Assembly (NCBI GenBank): GCA_963724805.1
Contig: CAVRWA010000014.1
Location: forward strand, 1,054,001-1,118,000
Length of the DNA: 64,000 nucleotides
Source of the DNA: CAVQZA01 sp963724805
GTDB lineage: Bacteria; Actinomycetota; Thermoleophilia; Gaiellales; Gaiellaceae
Direction of reading: 5' to 3'
Shown: positions 21,233 through 30,889 of the stretch, in pieces
Layout: every line of letters starts with the position of its first letter
Numbering within the stretch: position 1 is the first letter of the stretch
The notes under the pieces: model-generated
What the model saw: only the letters and a program-made list of their open reading frames with translations
What the model was told of the DNA's origin: nothing
Databases searched by the model: none
Position numbers and translations under genes: made by a program

Positions 21233-23230
21233 GTGAGACTCTTGGGCATGGACTGGAAGCAGATCGTCCTCTTCGCGATCCTGGGTCTCGGGGCCGGGTC
21301 GCTGATCGCCGGCGTCGCGGTCGCCGTCGTGCTGACATACCGCGGCTCGGGGATCATCAACCTCGCGACCGGCGCGATCGCGATGCTTGCGGGCTACTCG
21401 TACTGGTCGCTGAAGACGGGCACCTACGGTGTCGACGTGCCGACCGCGCCGGCGCTGATCATCACAGCGCTCTTCCTTCTGGGTGTGGGGCTCTTGATCG
21501 AGTTCGCCGTCTACCGGCCGCTGCGGACGGCGGCGCCGCTCGCCAAGCTCGCCGCCTCGCTCGGGGTCCTGCTCGTGGCGCAGGCGGCAGTCTCGCTCGC
21601 GTTCGGGATCGGGACGAAGCCGCAACCCCCGGTTCTGCCGGGCGGCACCGTCACGGTCTTCGGCTCGAACGTCCCGATCGACCGGTTCATCCTGCCGGCG
21701 ATCATCCTGCTCGCGACGCTCGTGCTTTCGCTCGTCTATCGACTGAGCCGGTTCGGGATCGCAACGCGCGCCGCTTCGGAGAACGAGATCGGCGCGATGC
21801 TGATCGGGCTCTCGCCCAATCAGCTCGCCCTGGCGAGCACGCTGCTCGCCACGTTCGTCGCCGGCGGGCTCGGCGTCCTCGCCGCCTCGATCACGCAGCT
21901 CGACCCGCAGGCGCTGCCGCTCGTGGTCGTCCCTGCGCTGGCCGCAGCGCTCTTCGCCCGGTTCACGTCCTTCTGGATCGCCTGTCTCGTCGGGCTCGGG
22001 ATCGGGATGCTCGAGAACATCCTCTACTACTTCCAGATCCAGAGCTGGTTCCCGACCGACAACGGCGTCGCGATGCCGGGAGTGCAGCCGCTCCTTGTCT
22101 TCGGGCTCATCGTGATCGCGATGTTCGTCCGCGGCACGAGCCTGCCGAGCCGCGGCGAGCTCGTCGAGCAGCGGCTGCCGCTCGCCCCGCGTGCGAAGCG
22201 CCTCTGGCCGAAGGTCCTGATCGGCGCCACCGCCGCGGTCGTGGCGCTGATCGCCTTCCCGTACGACTTCAGGCAGGCGCTCATCACCTCGCTCCTGGCC
22301 ACGATCATGTGCCTGTCGGTCGTGGTGATCACCGGCTTCGTCGGCCAGATCTCGATCGTCCAGCTCGCGCTCGCCGGGATCTCCGGGTTCATCCTCTCCC
22401 ACCTCGCAGCAGACCACGGTGTCGGCTTCCCGGCGGGGATGCTGATCGGCGCGGTCGGAGCTACGGTGTGCGGCCTGATCATCGCCGTGTCGGCGCTCCG
22501 TGTCCGCGGCGTCAGCCTCGCGGTGGTGACCCTCGCCGCCGCGGTCGCGATCGAGCAGTTCGTGTTCCTGAACTCGACGTGGGGCGGGGGCACGTCGAGC
22601 TCGCCGGTGCCCGAGCCCAAGCTCGGGATCGACCTCGGCCCCTACGGCACCTTCCGCGGTCTCGACGGCAAGGTCCCGAGCCCGGTGTTCGGGTTCTTCG
22701 TCCTCGGCATGGTCGTCGTCCTCGGCCTCTACGTCGCGAACCTCCGCCGCTCGAACCTCGGCCAGCGCATGCTCGCAGTCCGTTCGAACGAGCGAGCCGC
22801 GGCCGCGGCCGGCATCAACGTCCGCAACGTCAAGCTCGCCGCATTCGGGATCAGCTCGTTCATCGCGGGCATCAGCGGCGCGCTCTACGGCTACAACTTC
22901 AGCTCCGTCACGGTCACCCGCTTCTCCGCCCTGACCGCGCTCAGCCTGATCGCCCTCGCCTACGTGGGCGGCGTGACGATGGTCTCGGGCGCGCTCTTCG
23001 CCGGCCTGATCTCGGTCGAAGCGCTGTTCCCCTACGCTCTCGAGAAGTGGTTCGGGATCGCCGGCAACTGGGCGCTCCTGTTCGCCGGGCTCGCGCTGAT
23101 CCTCACGCTCATCCAGAACCCCGACGGGGTCGCCGGCGCGACCTACCGCAAGCACCAGTTGAGGAAGAAGCGCCGAGGCCTCGGTGCTTCCCGTCCCGGG
23201 ACGGTTGCGCTCACGAAGGAGGAGCTCTGA
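21233..23230 (+). CDS. Fused LivH-LivM ABC transporter permease
   Basis: A 665-residue protein joining two permeases that are usually separate. The first half (about 1-300) has LivH landmarks (YRGSGIINLATGAIAMLAGY). The second half (about 325-640) has LivM landmarks (GFVGQISIVQLALAGISGF). Around sixteen to eighteen hydrophobic segments are visible, with a charged linker near residue 305-325 (RGELVEQRLPLAPRAKRLW). GTG 21233 and ATG 21248 are both possible starts. Its TGA overlaps the ATG of the MetE-like gene by one base. It supplies the complete membrane channel for the binding protein upstream and the two ATPases downstream. Confidence 0.88.
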   Translation: MRLLGMDWKQIVLFAILGLGAGSLIAGVAVAVVLTYRGSGIINLATGAIAMLAGYSYWSLKTGTYGVDVPTAPALIITALFLLGVGLLIEFAVYRPLRTAAPLAKLAASLGVLLVAQAAVSLAFGIGTKPQPPVLPGGTVTVFGSNVPIDRFILPAIILLATLVLSLVYRLSRFGIATRAASENEIGAMLIGLSPNQLALASTLLATFVAGGLGVLAASITQLDPQALPLVVVPALAAALFARFTSFWIACLVGLGIGMLENILYYFQIQSWFPTDNGVAMPGVQPLLVFGLIVIAMFVRGTSLPSRGELVEQRLPLAPRAKRLWPKVLIGATAAVVALIAFPYDFRQALITSLLATIMCLSVVVITGFVGQISIVQLALAGISGFILSHLAADHGVGFPAGMLIGAVGATVCGLIIAVSALRVRGVSLAVVTLAAAVAIEQFVFLNSTWGGGTSSSPVPEPKLGIDLGPYGTFRGLDGKVPSPVFGFFVLGMVVVLGLYVANLRRSNLGQRMLAVRSNERAAAAAGINVRNVKLAAFGISSFIAGISGALYGYNFSSVTVTRFSALTALSLIALAYVGGVTMVSGALFAGLISVEALFPYALEKWFGIAGNWALLFAGLALILTLIQNPDGVAGATYRKHQLRKKRRGLGASRPGTVALTKEEL

Positions 23231-24445
23231 TGGACCGGATCCTCACCACGCACGTGGGCAGCCTCATCCGTCCGCAGGCGCTTCTCGACTTCCTCACCGC
23301 GATGGAGCGGGGCGAGAGCTTCGACGAGGACGCCTACGAGCGTGCGCTCGCCGACGCGGTGACGGACGTCGTGCAGCGCCAGGCGCAGGCGGGCATCGAC
23401 GTGATCGACGACGGCGAGATGGGCAAGGGGAACTGGATCACCTATCTCTACGGGCGCGTGACCGGCCTCGAGTCGCGAATGGTGCCGCTCGAGGGGGCCG
23501 TCATGCTTCCCCCGAGCCGCGACCGCCAGGCCTTCCCGGAGTTCTACGCGCAGCTCGACGCGGAGTACGCCCGCACGATGGCGAACATGCTCAGGCTGGC
23601 CGAGCGCGACCGGGAGGCGACGTCGGCCGACGAGATGGAGGCCGAAGGGAAGTACTGGTACTGCACGGGGCCGATCGAGTACGACGGCGCCCTGCTCCAG
23701 CGGGACATCGCGCGCCTGAAGGCTGCCCTCGGCGGGGTCGACGTCACCGACGTCTTCCTCCCGGTGGTCGCGCCCGCGAGCACGTACTGGCTCCGCAACG
23801 AGTACTACGCGACCGAGGAGGAGTTCGTCTACGCGCTCGCCGACGCGCTGCACGACGGAGTACAAGGGCATCGTCGACGCCGGCTTCCTCGTCCAGGTCG
23901 ACGACGCGGTGCTGCTCCACGAGTACGACTCGATCCTCTCGCTCGGCGGCTCGGTGGAGGACTACCGCCGCTGGGCCGAGCTGCGCGTCGACGCACTCGT
24001 CCACGCGCTCTCGGGGATTCCGCAGGACCGGATCCGCTACCACGTCTGTCACGGGAGCTGGCACGGCCCGCACGCCTTCGACCCGCCGCTCCGCGAGGTG
24101 ATCGACCTCATCCTGCGGGTCCCCGCGCGCTACCACCTGATCGAGCAGGGAAACGTCCGGCACGAGCACGAGTGGCGCCTGTGGGACGAGGTCGCGCTCC
24201 CGGACGGGAAAGTCCTCGTCCCGGGCGTCGTCACCCATCACACGAACGTCGTCGAGCACCCCGAGCTCGTCGCCGAGCGGCTCGTGCGCCTCGCGAAGCT
24301 CGTCGGCCGCGAGAACGTGATGGGCGGCACCGACTGCGGATTCGCCCAGGGAGCCTTCGTCCAGCGCGTCCATCCGACCATCCAGTGGGCCAAGCTCGAG
24401 GCGTTGGCCGAGGGTGCGCGAATCGCCACGGAGAGGCTCTGGTGA
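23230..24445 (+). pseudogene. MetE-like (cobalamin-independent methionine synthase C-terminal family) methyltransferase, frameshifted
   Basis: The reading frame opens at ATG 23230 with ILTTHVGSLIRP, the hallmark of the MetE C-terminal/UroD-like zinc methyltransferase family. It runs well to about 23856 and then goes out of frame. The remainder continues perfectly in the +1 frame from about 23860 (EYKGIVDAGF) to 24445. Removing one G in GACGGAG (23854-23860) restores a 404-residue protein. Zinc ligands are present in the second part (HVCHGSWHGPH and GTDCGF). Either the gene is freshly broken or the base is a sequence error. It lies between permease and regulator genes of an operon with a LigM-like demethylase, so a methyl-transfer role linked to methyl-THF is plausible. 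Confidence 0.8.
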
Positions 24446-24520
24446 TCATCGGCACTTGCCGTCCGCGGTTCGACGCGGGAAGATTGCCGGGCCGATGCTT
24501 CTGCGTCCCCATCGCGTTCG

Positions 24521-25507
24521 ATGACGCTGCTCATCGACACCGACGCGGTCCCGGCCCAGGACCGGGTGGAGTTCTGGTCGGCGTCGGCGTTCGACGCGTA
24601 TCTCCCGGTCCAGGTCCGGAGCCCGGCCGGGGACCAGTTCGAGGCCCGGATGTGGGGCTACGCGCTGGGCCCGCTCGGCCTGTTCAGGATCGCAGCGGCG
24701 GCCAACACGATGATGCGCACGTCGCGTGCGATCGCCGCCTGCGACCCGGAGTGCCTGCACGTGTCCATCGTCCTCCGCGGACAGATCGACGCGGCCCAAG
24801 AGGGTCGAACGGGTGTCGCCGGGATCGGGGACGTGATCAGCTACGAGACGTCCCACCCGGTGGTCTTCCGGGCGGTCCGGCCGTTCCAGTCGCTCGTGGT
24901 CAGGGTGCCGAGGGAGCTGCTCGGTCGCCAGGCGACGCAGATCAGCAATCGCACTGCGGTCGGGATCTCCGGGAGCGAGGGGCTGCCGAGGGCCGCGGTC
25001 GCGTTCGTGCGCGGGCTGGTCGACGGGCTGGAGGACGGCACGATCACGCCGGCGGACGCACCGAACGCGGTCGACTGCGTGCTCGACATGATTCGGGGCG
25101 TGTACGCGACGCCGGTCGCCGCGCCGGAGCCGACGAGGTTGCGATCGCGCGCCGAGATCCTGCTCAACGTCCAGGCTTTCATCGAGGCGAACCTCGGTGA
25201 TCCGCATCTCGATCCCGACGAGATCGCCCGGGCGAGCTTCATCTCGACCCGATACCTGCACAAGCTCTTCGAGGCCGAGGGCACGAGTGTCTGCCGCTGG
25301 ATTCGCGCGTCGCGGCTCGAGCGCTGCCGCCGCGACCTCCTCGATCCGGCGCTGGCCCACGAGACGATCCTGGAGATCGCAAGCCGCTGGGGCCTGCCCG
25401 GCCCCCAGCACTTCAGCCGCCTGTTCCGGTCGGAATACGGCTGTCCGCCCAGCGAGCTCCGCCGCGAGGCGAAGTCGCTCGTGGTGGCGCCCGCATCCGC
25501 CGGCTGA
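24521..25507 (+). CDS. AraC-family transcriptional regulator
   Basis: A 328-residue regulator. The N-terminal about 200 residues resemble the AraC-binding-like (cupin-type) ligand domain of aromatic-catabolism regulators (DRVEFWSASAFDAYLPV). The C-terminal double helix-turn-helix lies at about 215-315, with LDPDEIARASFISTRYLHKL and ILEIASRWGLPGPQHFSRLF. It sits in the middle of the importer operon, between the MetE-like gene and LivG, and probably controls this operon in response to the imported compound. A 75-base gap precedes it. Confidence 0.87.
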   Translation: MTLLIDTDAVPAQDRVEFWSASAFDAYLPVQVRSPAGDQFEARMWGYALGPLGLFRIAAAANTMMRTSRAIAACDPECLHVSIVLRGQIDAAQEGRTGVAGIGDVISYETSHPVVFRAVRPFQSLVVRVPRELLGRQATQISNRTAVGISGSEGLPRAAVAFVRGLVDGLEDGTITPADAPNAVDCVLDMIRGVYATPVAAPEPTRLRSRAEILLNVQAFIEANLGDPHLDPDEIARASFISTRYLHKLFEAEGTSVCRWIRASRLERCRRDLLDPALAHETILEIASRWGLPGPQHFSRLFRSEYGCPPSELRREAKSLVVAPASAG

Positions 25508-25519
25508 CCCCGAGCTGTC

Positions 25520-26296
25520 GTGCCTGCGGTGAGCCCTGTCCTGGAAGCGGCGGGGATCTCCGTCAGCTTCGGCGGCGTGCACGCCGTCGTCGACGTCGAC
25601 CTCGAGGTCGGTGAGGGCCGGCTCGTCGGCCTGATCGGTCCGAACGGCGCGGGCAAGACGACCTTCATCGACGCGATCCACGGCTTCGTCCGTTCGGACG
25701 GTCGTGTCAGGCTCGACGGGGAGGACATAACCGGCCTGCCCCCGCACGCGCGCGCGCGGCGTGGGCTCGCACGCACGTGGCAGTCGATCGAGCTGTTCGA
25801 CGACCTCTCGGTCGGCGAGAACCTCCTCGTCGCCTCCCACCGCCCCTCGATCTGGCGCACGATCGGGGAGACGGTGTCGGCACGGAGCGCCGGCTCGGCC
25901 GAGACGACGCCGGTGCTCGAGCTCCTCCGGCTCGGCGGTGCCGCCGACGCGATGCCGAGCGAGCTCTCCCAGGGGCAGCGCAAGCTCGTCGGGGTCGCGC
26001 GGGCGCTCGCCGGGAAACCGCGCGTCCTGTGCCTCGACGAGCCGGCGGCAGGGCTCGACACGCAGGAGAGCGAGGAGCTGGGTCGCCTGCTGCGCCGCCT
26101 CGCCGACGACGGCCAGGCGATGCTGCTGGTCGACCACGACATGGGCCTCGTGCTCGGGATCTGCGACGAGATCGTCGTGCTCGAGTTCGGCAAGGTGATC
26201 GCCAGGGGGCCGGCGGACCACGTTCGCAACGACCCGCGAGTCGTCGCCGCCTACCTCGGCAGCGCCGCCTCGAGGCTGGAGGATCGCGATGGCTGA
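25520..26296 (+). CDS. livG: ABC transporter ATP-binding protein, LivG type
   Basis: A 258-residue ATPase. Walker A is GPNGAGKTT near 43-51, the Q loop region is ARTWQSIELF, the signature is ELSQGQRKLV near 152-161, and Walker B is VLCLDEPAAGLD. The C-terminal extension AYLGSAAS is typical of LivG. The GTG start has a second GTG three codons later. Its stop overlaps the LivF start by eight bases. It energises the fused permease encoded upstream. Confidence 0.9.
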   Translation: MPAVSPVLEAAGISVSFGGVHAVVDVDLEVGEGRLVGLIGPNGAGKTTFIDAIHGFVRSDGRVRLDGEDITGLPPHARARRGLARTWQSIELFDDLSVGENLLVASHRPSIWRTIGETVSARSAGSAETTPVLELLRLGGAADAMPSELSQGQRKLVGVARALAGKPRVLCLDEPAAGLDTQESEELGRLLRRLADDGQAMLLVDHDMGLVLGICDEIVVLEFGKVIARGPADHVRNDPRVVAAYLGSAASRLEDRDG

Positions 26297-27035
26297 TGCG
26301 GTGCTCGGGCTCGAGGCTCTGACGGCCGGATACGACGAGGCCGCGGTGATCCGCGACCTCGAGATCACGGTCTCGGCCGGGGAGGTCGTCGCGCTCCTGG
26401 GCGCGAACGGCGCGGGCAAGACGACGACGCTGCGCGCCGTCTCCGGGCTCGTCAAGCCGATGGGCGGCCGGGTCCTGTTCGCAGGGAGCGACCTCGCGCG
26501 CACGTCCCCGAGCGCCAGGGCGCGCCTCGGGATCGCGCACGTGCCCGAAGGCCGGGGCCTCTTCTTCGGCCTGACCGTTGCCGAGCACTTCCGCGTCGCC
26601 CCGCGCGACGAGCGGCCCGACGTGGCCCTCGCGTACGAGTATTTCCCCAAGCTGGAGTTCCTCAAGGGCAGGCGGGTGGGCCTGCTCTCGGGAGGCGAGC
26701 AGCAGATGCTCGCAGTCGCCCGGGCACTCGCCCGGCACCCGAAGCTCCTGCTCCTGGACGAGCTCAGCCTCGGGCTCGCGCCGGTGGTCGTCGAGTGGCT
26801 GCTGCCGGTCGTCCGGCAGTTCGCGCAGGAGCGCGACTGCGCCGTGCTGCTCGTCGAGCAGCACGTGCATCTCGCGCTCGAGGTCGCCGATCGGGGATAC
26901 GTCCTGTCACACGGCCGGATCGTGCTCCACAACGACGCGGAGCATCTGCGCGCCAACCAGCAGTTGTTGATCGCCAGCTACCTCGGGGAGCAGAGCACCG
27001 CGATCCTCGGGTCGAAAGAGGGAGGACAATCGTGA
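26289..27035 (+). CDS. livF: ABC transporter ATP-binding protein, LivF type
   Basis: A 248-residue ATPase. Walker A is GANGAGKTTTLRAVSG, the signature is LLSGGEQQML, and Walker B is LLLLDELSLGLAP, the LivF-specific form. HVPEGRGLFFGLTV is the usual Q-loop neighbourhood. The TGA overlaps the GTG of the O-demethylase gene (GTGA), tying import and demethylation in one translational unit. Confidence 0.9.
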   Translation: MADAVLGLEALTAGYDEAAVIRDLEITVSAGEVVALLGANGAGKTTTLRAVSGLVKPMGGRVLFAGSDLARTSPSARARLGIAHVPEGRGLFFGLTVAEHFRVAPRDERPDVALAYEYFPKLEFLKGRRVGLLSGGEQQMLAVARALARHPKLLLLDELSLGLAPVVVEWLLPVVRQFAQERDCAVLLVEQHVHLALEVADRGYVLSHGRIVLHNDAEHLRANQQLLIASYLGEQSTAILGSKEGGQS

Positions 27036-28411
27036 GTCACGGAAGCCTTGAAGACCTGCTCGCCTCGGTCGAGAGCCCGGTGGAGTTGCTGCGCAACTCG
27101 CAGGCCGGCCCGAACGTCTACCCGGGGGTTCCGGCCGAGTTCACGAACTGGCGGGACGAGCAGACGGCCTGGCAGCAGACCTGCGTGCTCTACAACCAGT
27201 CGTACCACATGGCAGACCTCGCGGTGGAGGGCCCGGACGCGCTCGAGCTGCTCTCCCGGCTGGCCGTCAACAGCTTCGAGGGCTTCGCCGTCGACAAGGC
27301 CAAGCACTTCGTCCCGTGCACGCCCGACGGCTACGTGATCGGCGACGTGATCCTCTTCCATCTCGCCGAGAATCGGTTCAACCTCGTCGGCCGCGCGCCG
27401 GCGCTCAACTGGATCACGTACCACGCCGAGACGGGCGGGCTCGACGTGCACGTCGAGCTCGACCAGCGGAGTGCGCTGCGCAGCGACGGCCGCCGCAGGT
27501 CCTACCGGTTCCAGGTGCAGGGCCCGAACGCGATGCACGTGATCGAGAAGCTGCTCGGCGGGCCTGCGCCGGAGCTGAAGTTCTTCAACATGACGGCGGT
27601 GGAGATCGAGGGCCGCACCGTCCGTGCGCTTCGCCACGGAATGGCCGGCCAGCCCGGCTGGGAGTTGTTCGGGCCGTGGGACGACGGCGAGGCCGTGCGC
27701 GAGGCGATCGTGGCCGCGGGCGAGGAGTTCGGGCTCAGGCAGGTGGGCGGCCGGGCCTACTCGTCGAACACGCTCGAGTCGGGCTGGATCCCGTCACCGC
27801 TCCCGGCCGTGTACTCCGGGGAGAGCCTGAAGGCGTACCGCGAGTGGCTTCCCGCGACGGGGTACGAGGGCTCGGCGTCGCTCGGCGGCAGCTTCAGCTC
27901 GCCGAACATCGAGGACTACTACTTCACGCCCTGGGATTTGGGTTACGGGAGCTACGTCAAGTTCGACCACGACTTCATCGGGCGCGAGGCGCTCGAGCGA
28001 ATGGCCGGGGGAGAGCACCGCCGGAAGGTGACGCTGGCGCTGGACGACGACGATGTCACCGAGACGATCGGGACGATGTTCCGGCGCTCGGAGCGGGCGA
28101 AGTTCATCGACTGGCCCTCCGCGGTCTACTCGATGCATCCCTTCGACCGGGTCACGGTGGACGGCGAGACGGTCGGCGTCTCGACCTGGATCGGCTACAG
28201 CGCCAACGAGGGGAAGATGCTGACGCTGGCCGTTCTCGATGCGGAGCACGCCGAGCCGGGCATGGAGGTGACGTTCGTCTGGGGCGAGGAGAACGGCGGC
28301 TCGGCGAAGCCGACCGTCGAGCCGCACGTCCAGACCGAGATCCGGGCGGTGGTCAGCGCCGTCCCGTACGTCGAGGCCGTGCGAATGTCCTACCGGGCGA
28401 CGAAGGCGTGA
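27032..28411 (+). CDS. THF-dependent aromatic O-demethylase, GcvT/LigM-like (copy 2)
   Basis: A 459-residue GcvT-fold enzyme that is a close paralogue of the one at 6376-7770; by eye more than half of the residues agree, including FTNWRDEQ-AW, DGYVIGD-ILF, NTLESGWIP and VWGEENGGSAKP. The GTG start overlaps the LivF stop and is preceded by GGAGG at eight bases. It should transfer a methyl from a methoxylated aromatic to THF. Its position directly behind a complete ABC importer suggests that this copy serves the imported substrate, while copy 1 serves the ring-cleavage operon. Confidence 0.85.
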   Translation: MSHGSLEDLLASVESPVELLRNSQAGPNVYPGVPAEFTNWRDEQTAWQQTCVLYNQSYHMADLAVEGPDALELLSRLAVNSFEGFAVDKAKHFVPCTPDGYVIGDVILFHLAENRFNLVGRAPALNWITYHAETGGLDVHVELDQRSALRSDGRRRSYRFQVQGPNAMHVIEKLLGGPAPELKFFNMTAVEIEGRTVRALRHGMAGQPGWELFGPWDDGEAVREAIVAAGEEFGLRQVGGRAYSSNTLESGWIPSPLPAVYSGESLKAYREWLPATGYEGSASLGGSFSSPNIEDYYFTPWDLGYGSYVKFDHDFIGREALERMAGGEHRRKVTLALDDDDVTETIGTMFRRSERAKFIDWPSAVYSMHPFDRVTVDGETVGVSTWIGYSANEGKMLTLAVLDAEHAEPGMEVTFVWGEENGGSAKPTVEPHVQTEIRAVVSAVPYVEAVRMSYRATKA

Positions 28412-28414
28412 GCC

Positions 28415-29287
28415 TCAGCCGGTGAGCTGGGCCACAGTCGTCGCGTAGGCCCTGTCGAAGATCTGCTCGATCGGGAGGTTGCGGAGCTCCTCGGAGAGCA
28501 CCTCGACCCCCCACGGCCCTTCGTAGCCGACCTTCCTGCACGCCTCGACGTACTCGCGGATCGGGAACTCGCCCTCGCCGGGCAGCCTGCGGTGGTTGAT
28601 CGTCTCGTCGACCGGATCGGGCATGTTCTCCCACTGGCCGTCGGACAGCTCGACCCAGGAGAGGTACTCCGCCGGGATCCTCTGCAGCTCGGCCGGAGCG
28701 ATCCCGAGCTTCGCCATGTGCCACGTGTCGATCGCGAGGCCGCCGTTGCGCGCGCCGGCACCCTCCACGATCGCGAGCGCCGTGTCGAGATCCTGGACGT
28801 TGACGTCGGGAGGCATGAACTCGTAGACCATCGTCGCACCGTGGTGTCCGGCCGCGTCGGCGCAGAGCTCGGCGAAGGCCTCCGTCAGCCGCGGCAGCTC
28901 GCACGGCGTGCCGGGGATGTTCCCCACCTTGATGTGGTGCGCGCCGAGCGCGGCGGCGGCGTCGTAGAGGAGGCGCTTGGTCGGCTCGGCAGCCCGGCGG
29001 CGCTCGTCGTCCGGATCGAGGAACCACTCCCAGACGAACTCGAGCTCGAGGTAGGCGAGGCCGTGATCGTCGAGCAGCTGCTTCACGTCGGCCAGCGTGC
29101 GGGTCTCGAGGACGTGCTCGAGGTCGGCGTGCCAGATCCCGATCCCCTTGAACCCGACCCGCTCCGCCTGTGCGCAGCGGTCGGCGAGGTCGAACAGGCT
29201 CCACTCCCGGCCGTAGTGGACGTCGACCGGGCCGGAGGTGGTCCAGTACAGGCCGAGGAGATCGTTGCTCGCCAATCTGCCGGACAA
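28415..29287 (-). CDS. Sugar phosphate isomerase/epimerase-like TIM-barrel protein
   Basis: A 290-residue xylose-isomerase-like barrel (AP endonuclease family 2 fold). Likely metal ligands are in ELEFVWEWFL, IKVGNIPGTP, MVYEFMPPDVN, AIDTWHMAK and EVLSEELRN, giving the usual Glu/Asp/His/Glu set. The start is a TTG at 29287, with another TTG at 29275, so the N-terminus is uncertain. It is divergent from the GMC oxidoreductase, with 47 bases between them, and convergent with the O-demethylase. Members of this fold include 2-keto-myo-inositol dehydratase and dehydroshikimate dehydratase (which makes protocatechuate); the last would fit the neighbourhood but is not demonstrated. Confidence 0.78.
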   Translation of the reverse strand: MSGRLASNDLLGLYWTTSGPVDVHYGREWSLFDLADRCAQAERVGFKGIGIWHADLEHVLETRTLADVKQLLDDHGLAYLELEFVWEWFLDPDDERRRAAEPTKRLLYDAAAALGAHHIKVGNIPGTPCELPRLTEAFAELCADAAGHHGATMVYEFMPPDVNVQDLDTALAIVEGAGARNGGLAIDTWHMAKLGIAPAELQRIPAEYLSWVELSDGQWENMPDPVDETINHRRLPGEGEFPIREYVEACRKVGYEGPWGVEVLSEELRNLPIEQIFDRAYATTVAQLTG

Positions 29288-29334
29288 CCTAACTGGTGGA
29301 CAGGTGTTCCGCCAAATGGGATGCTTGCCCGGTC

Positions 29335-30889
29335 GTGGCTGACTACGTGATCGTCGGGGGCGGGTCCGCGGGCTGCGTGCTCGCGGGGCGGCTGAGCGAG
29401 GACCCGGACGCGAGCGTGCTGCTGCTCGAGGCGGGCCCGCCGGACGTGGCGCCCGAGATCCGCATCCCGTTCGCGTTCCCCGCCCTGTTCAAGTCGAGCC
29501 ACGACTGGGACCTGCTCGGCGAGAAGGAGCCCGGCCTCGGCGGTCGTCGGCTGTACCTGCCGCGCGGACGCATGATCGGCGGCTGCGGCTCGATCAACGC
29601 GATGATCTACCTCCGCGGCAACCGGCTCGACTTCGACGACTGGGCCGCGGACGGTGCGACCGGCTGGTCGTACGACGAGGTGCTCCCGTACTTCAAGCGC
29701 GCCGAGGACAACGAGCGCGGCGAGGATGCCTTCCACGGGGTCGGCGGGCCTCTCGCCGTCTCGGAGAGCCGCTCGATGCAGCCGCTGGTCGACGCGATGC
29801 TCGCCGCGGCGGTGGAGGCCGGGTACGAGCACGTCCCCGACCTCAACGTCGACCGCCCGGAAGGGGTCTCCCGCTTCCAGGTCAACCAGCGCAACGGCAA
29901 GCGCTGCTCGACCGCCGACGCGTACCTGCACCCGGTGTCGGGCCGGCCGAACCTGGATGTCCGCACGAGCGTGCTCGCGCAGCGCATCGTCTTCGAGGGC
30001 GACCGCGCGGTCGGCGTCGAGGTCGTCCAGGACGGGAAGGTCGAGACCGTTCACGCCGAGCGCGAGGTGATCGTCTCCGCCGGCGCGTACCAGTCGCCCG
30101 TCCTGCTCGATGCTCTCGGGGATCGGCCCCGAGGAGGATCTCTCGCTCTTCGGGCTCCCGGTGCGCGAGAACTTGCCGGTCGGCCGCAACCTCCAGGACC
30201 ACTGCATGGTGAACGTCAACTTCACGACCGACGAGCCCGCCCTGTTCGGGATCCTCACGCCGGAGAACTTCGAGCTGCTCGAGAAGGAGGGCCGCGGTCC
30301 GCTCAGCTCGAACATCCCGGAGGCCGGCGGGTTCTTCCGCACGCGGGACGACCTCCCGGCGCCGGACATCGAGTTCCACTTCGCGCCGTCGATCTTCTAC
30401 GACGAGGGTCTGAACGCGCCGGCCGACCCCGGCTACGCGTTCGGCCCGGTCCTGATCAAGCCGGCCGCCCGCGGCTGGGTGAAGCTGCGCACGCCTATGG
30501 CCGACTCGAAGCCGCTCGTGCTGACCAACTTCCTCACCGAGGAGGTCGACCGGCGCAGCGTGATCGCGGGCGTCCGGATCGCGCTCGAGATCGCCTCACA
30601 GCCGGCGCTGAAGGCGGTCGAGCGCGCGCCGTTCAGCGTCCCCGACTCCGACTCGGAAGCGGAAATCCTCGCCTGGGTCGAGCGCTGCGCCCAGACCGTC
30701 TACCACCCGACCTCGACGTGCGCGATCGGCCCGGTCGTCGACCCGGAGCTCCGTGTCCACGGGACGGAGGGGTTGCGCGTGGTCGACGCCTCGGTGATGC
30801 CGACGATCACCCGGGCGAACACGCACGCGGCGACGGTGATGATCGCCGAGAAGGCGTCCGACCTGATCGCCGGGAAGCCCCCGCTCTAG
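29335..30889 (+). pseudogene. GMC-family FAD oxidoreductase (choline dehydrogenase-like), frameshifted
   Basis: From GTG 29335 the frame encodes the FAD-binding N-terminus (VIVGGGSAGCVLAGRLS) and the GMC signature region up to VSAGAYQSPVLL, then loses frame at about 30108. The rest (MLSGIGPEEDL through NTHAATVMIAEKAS) continues in the +1 frame from 30110 to 30889. Removing one G at 30109 restores a 517-residue protein of normal family length with the catalytic His/Asn segments YHPTSTCAIG and NTHAA. This is either a recent mutation or a sequence error. The stop shares CTAG with the convergent exopolyphosphatase gene. The substrate is an alcohol of unknown nature. Confidence 0.82.
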
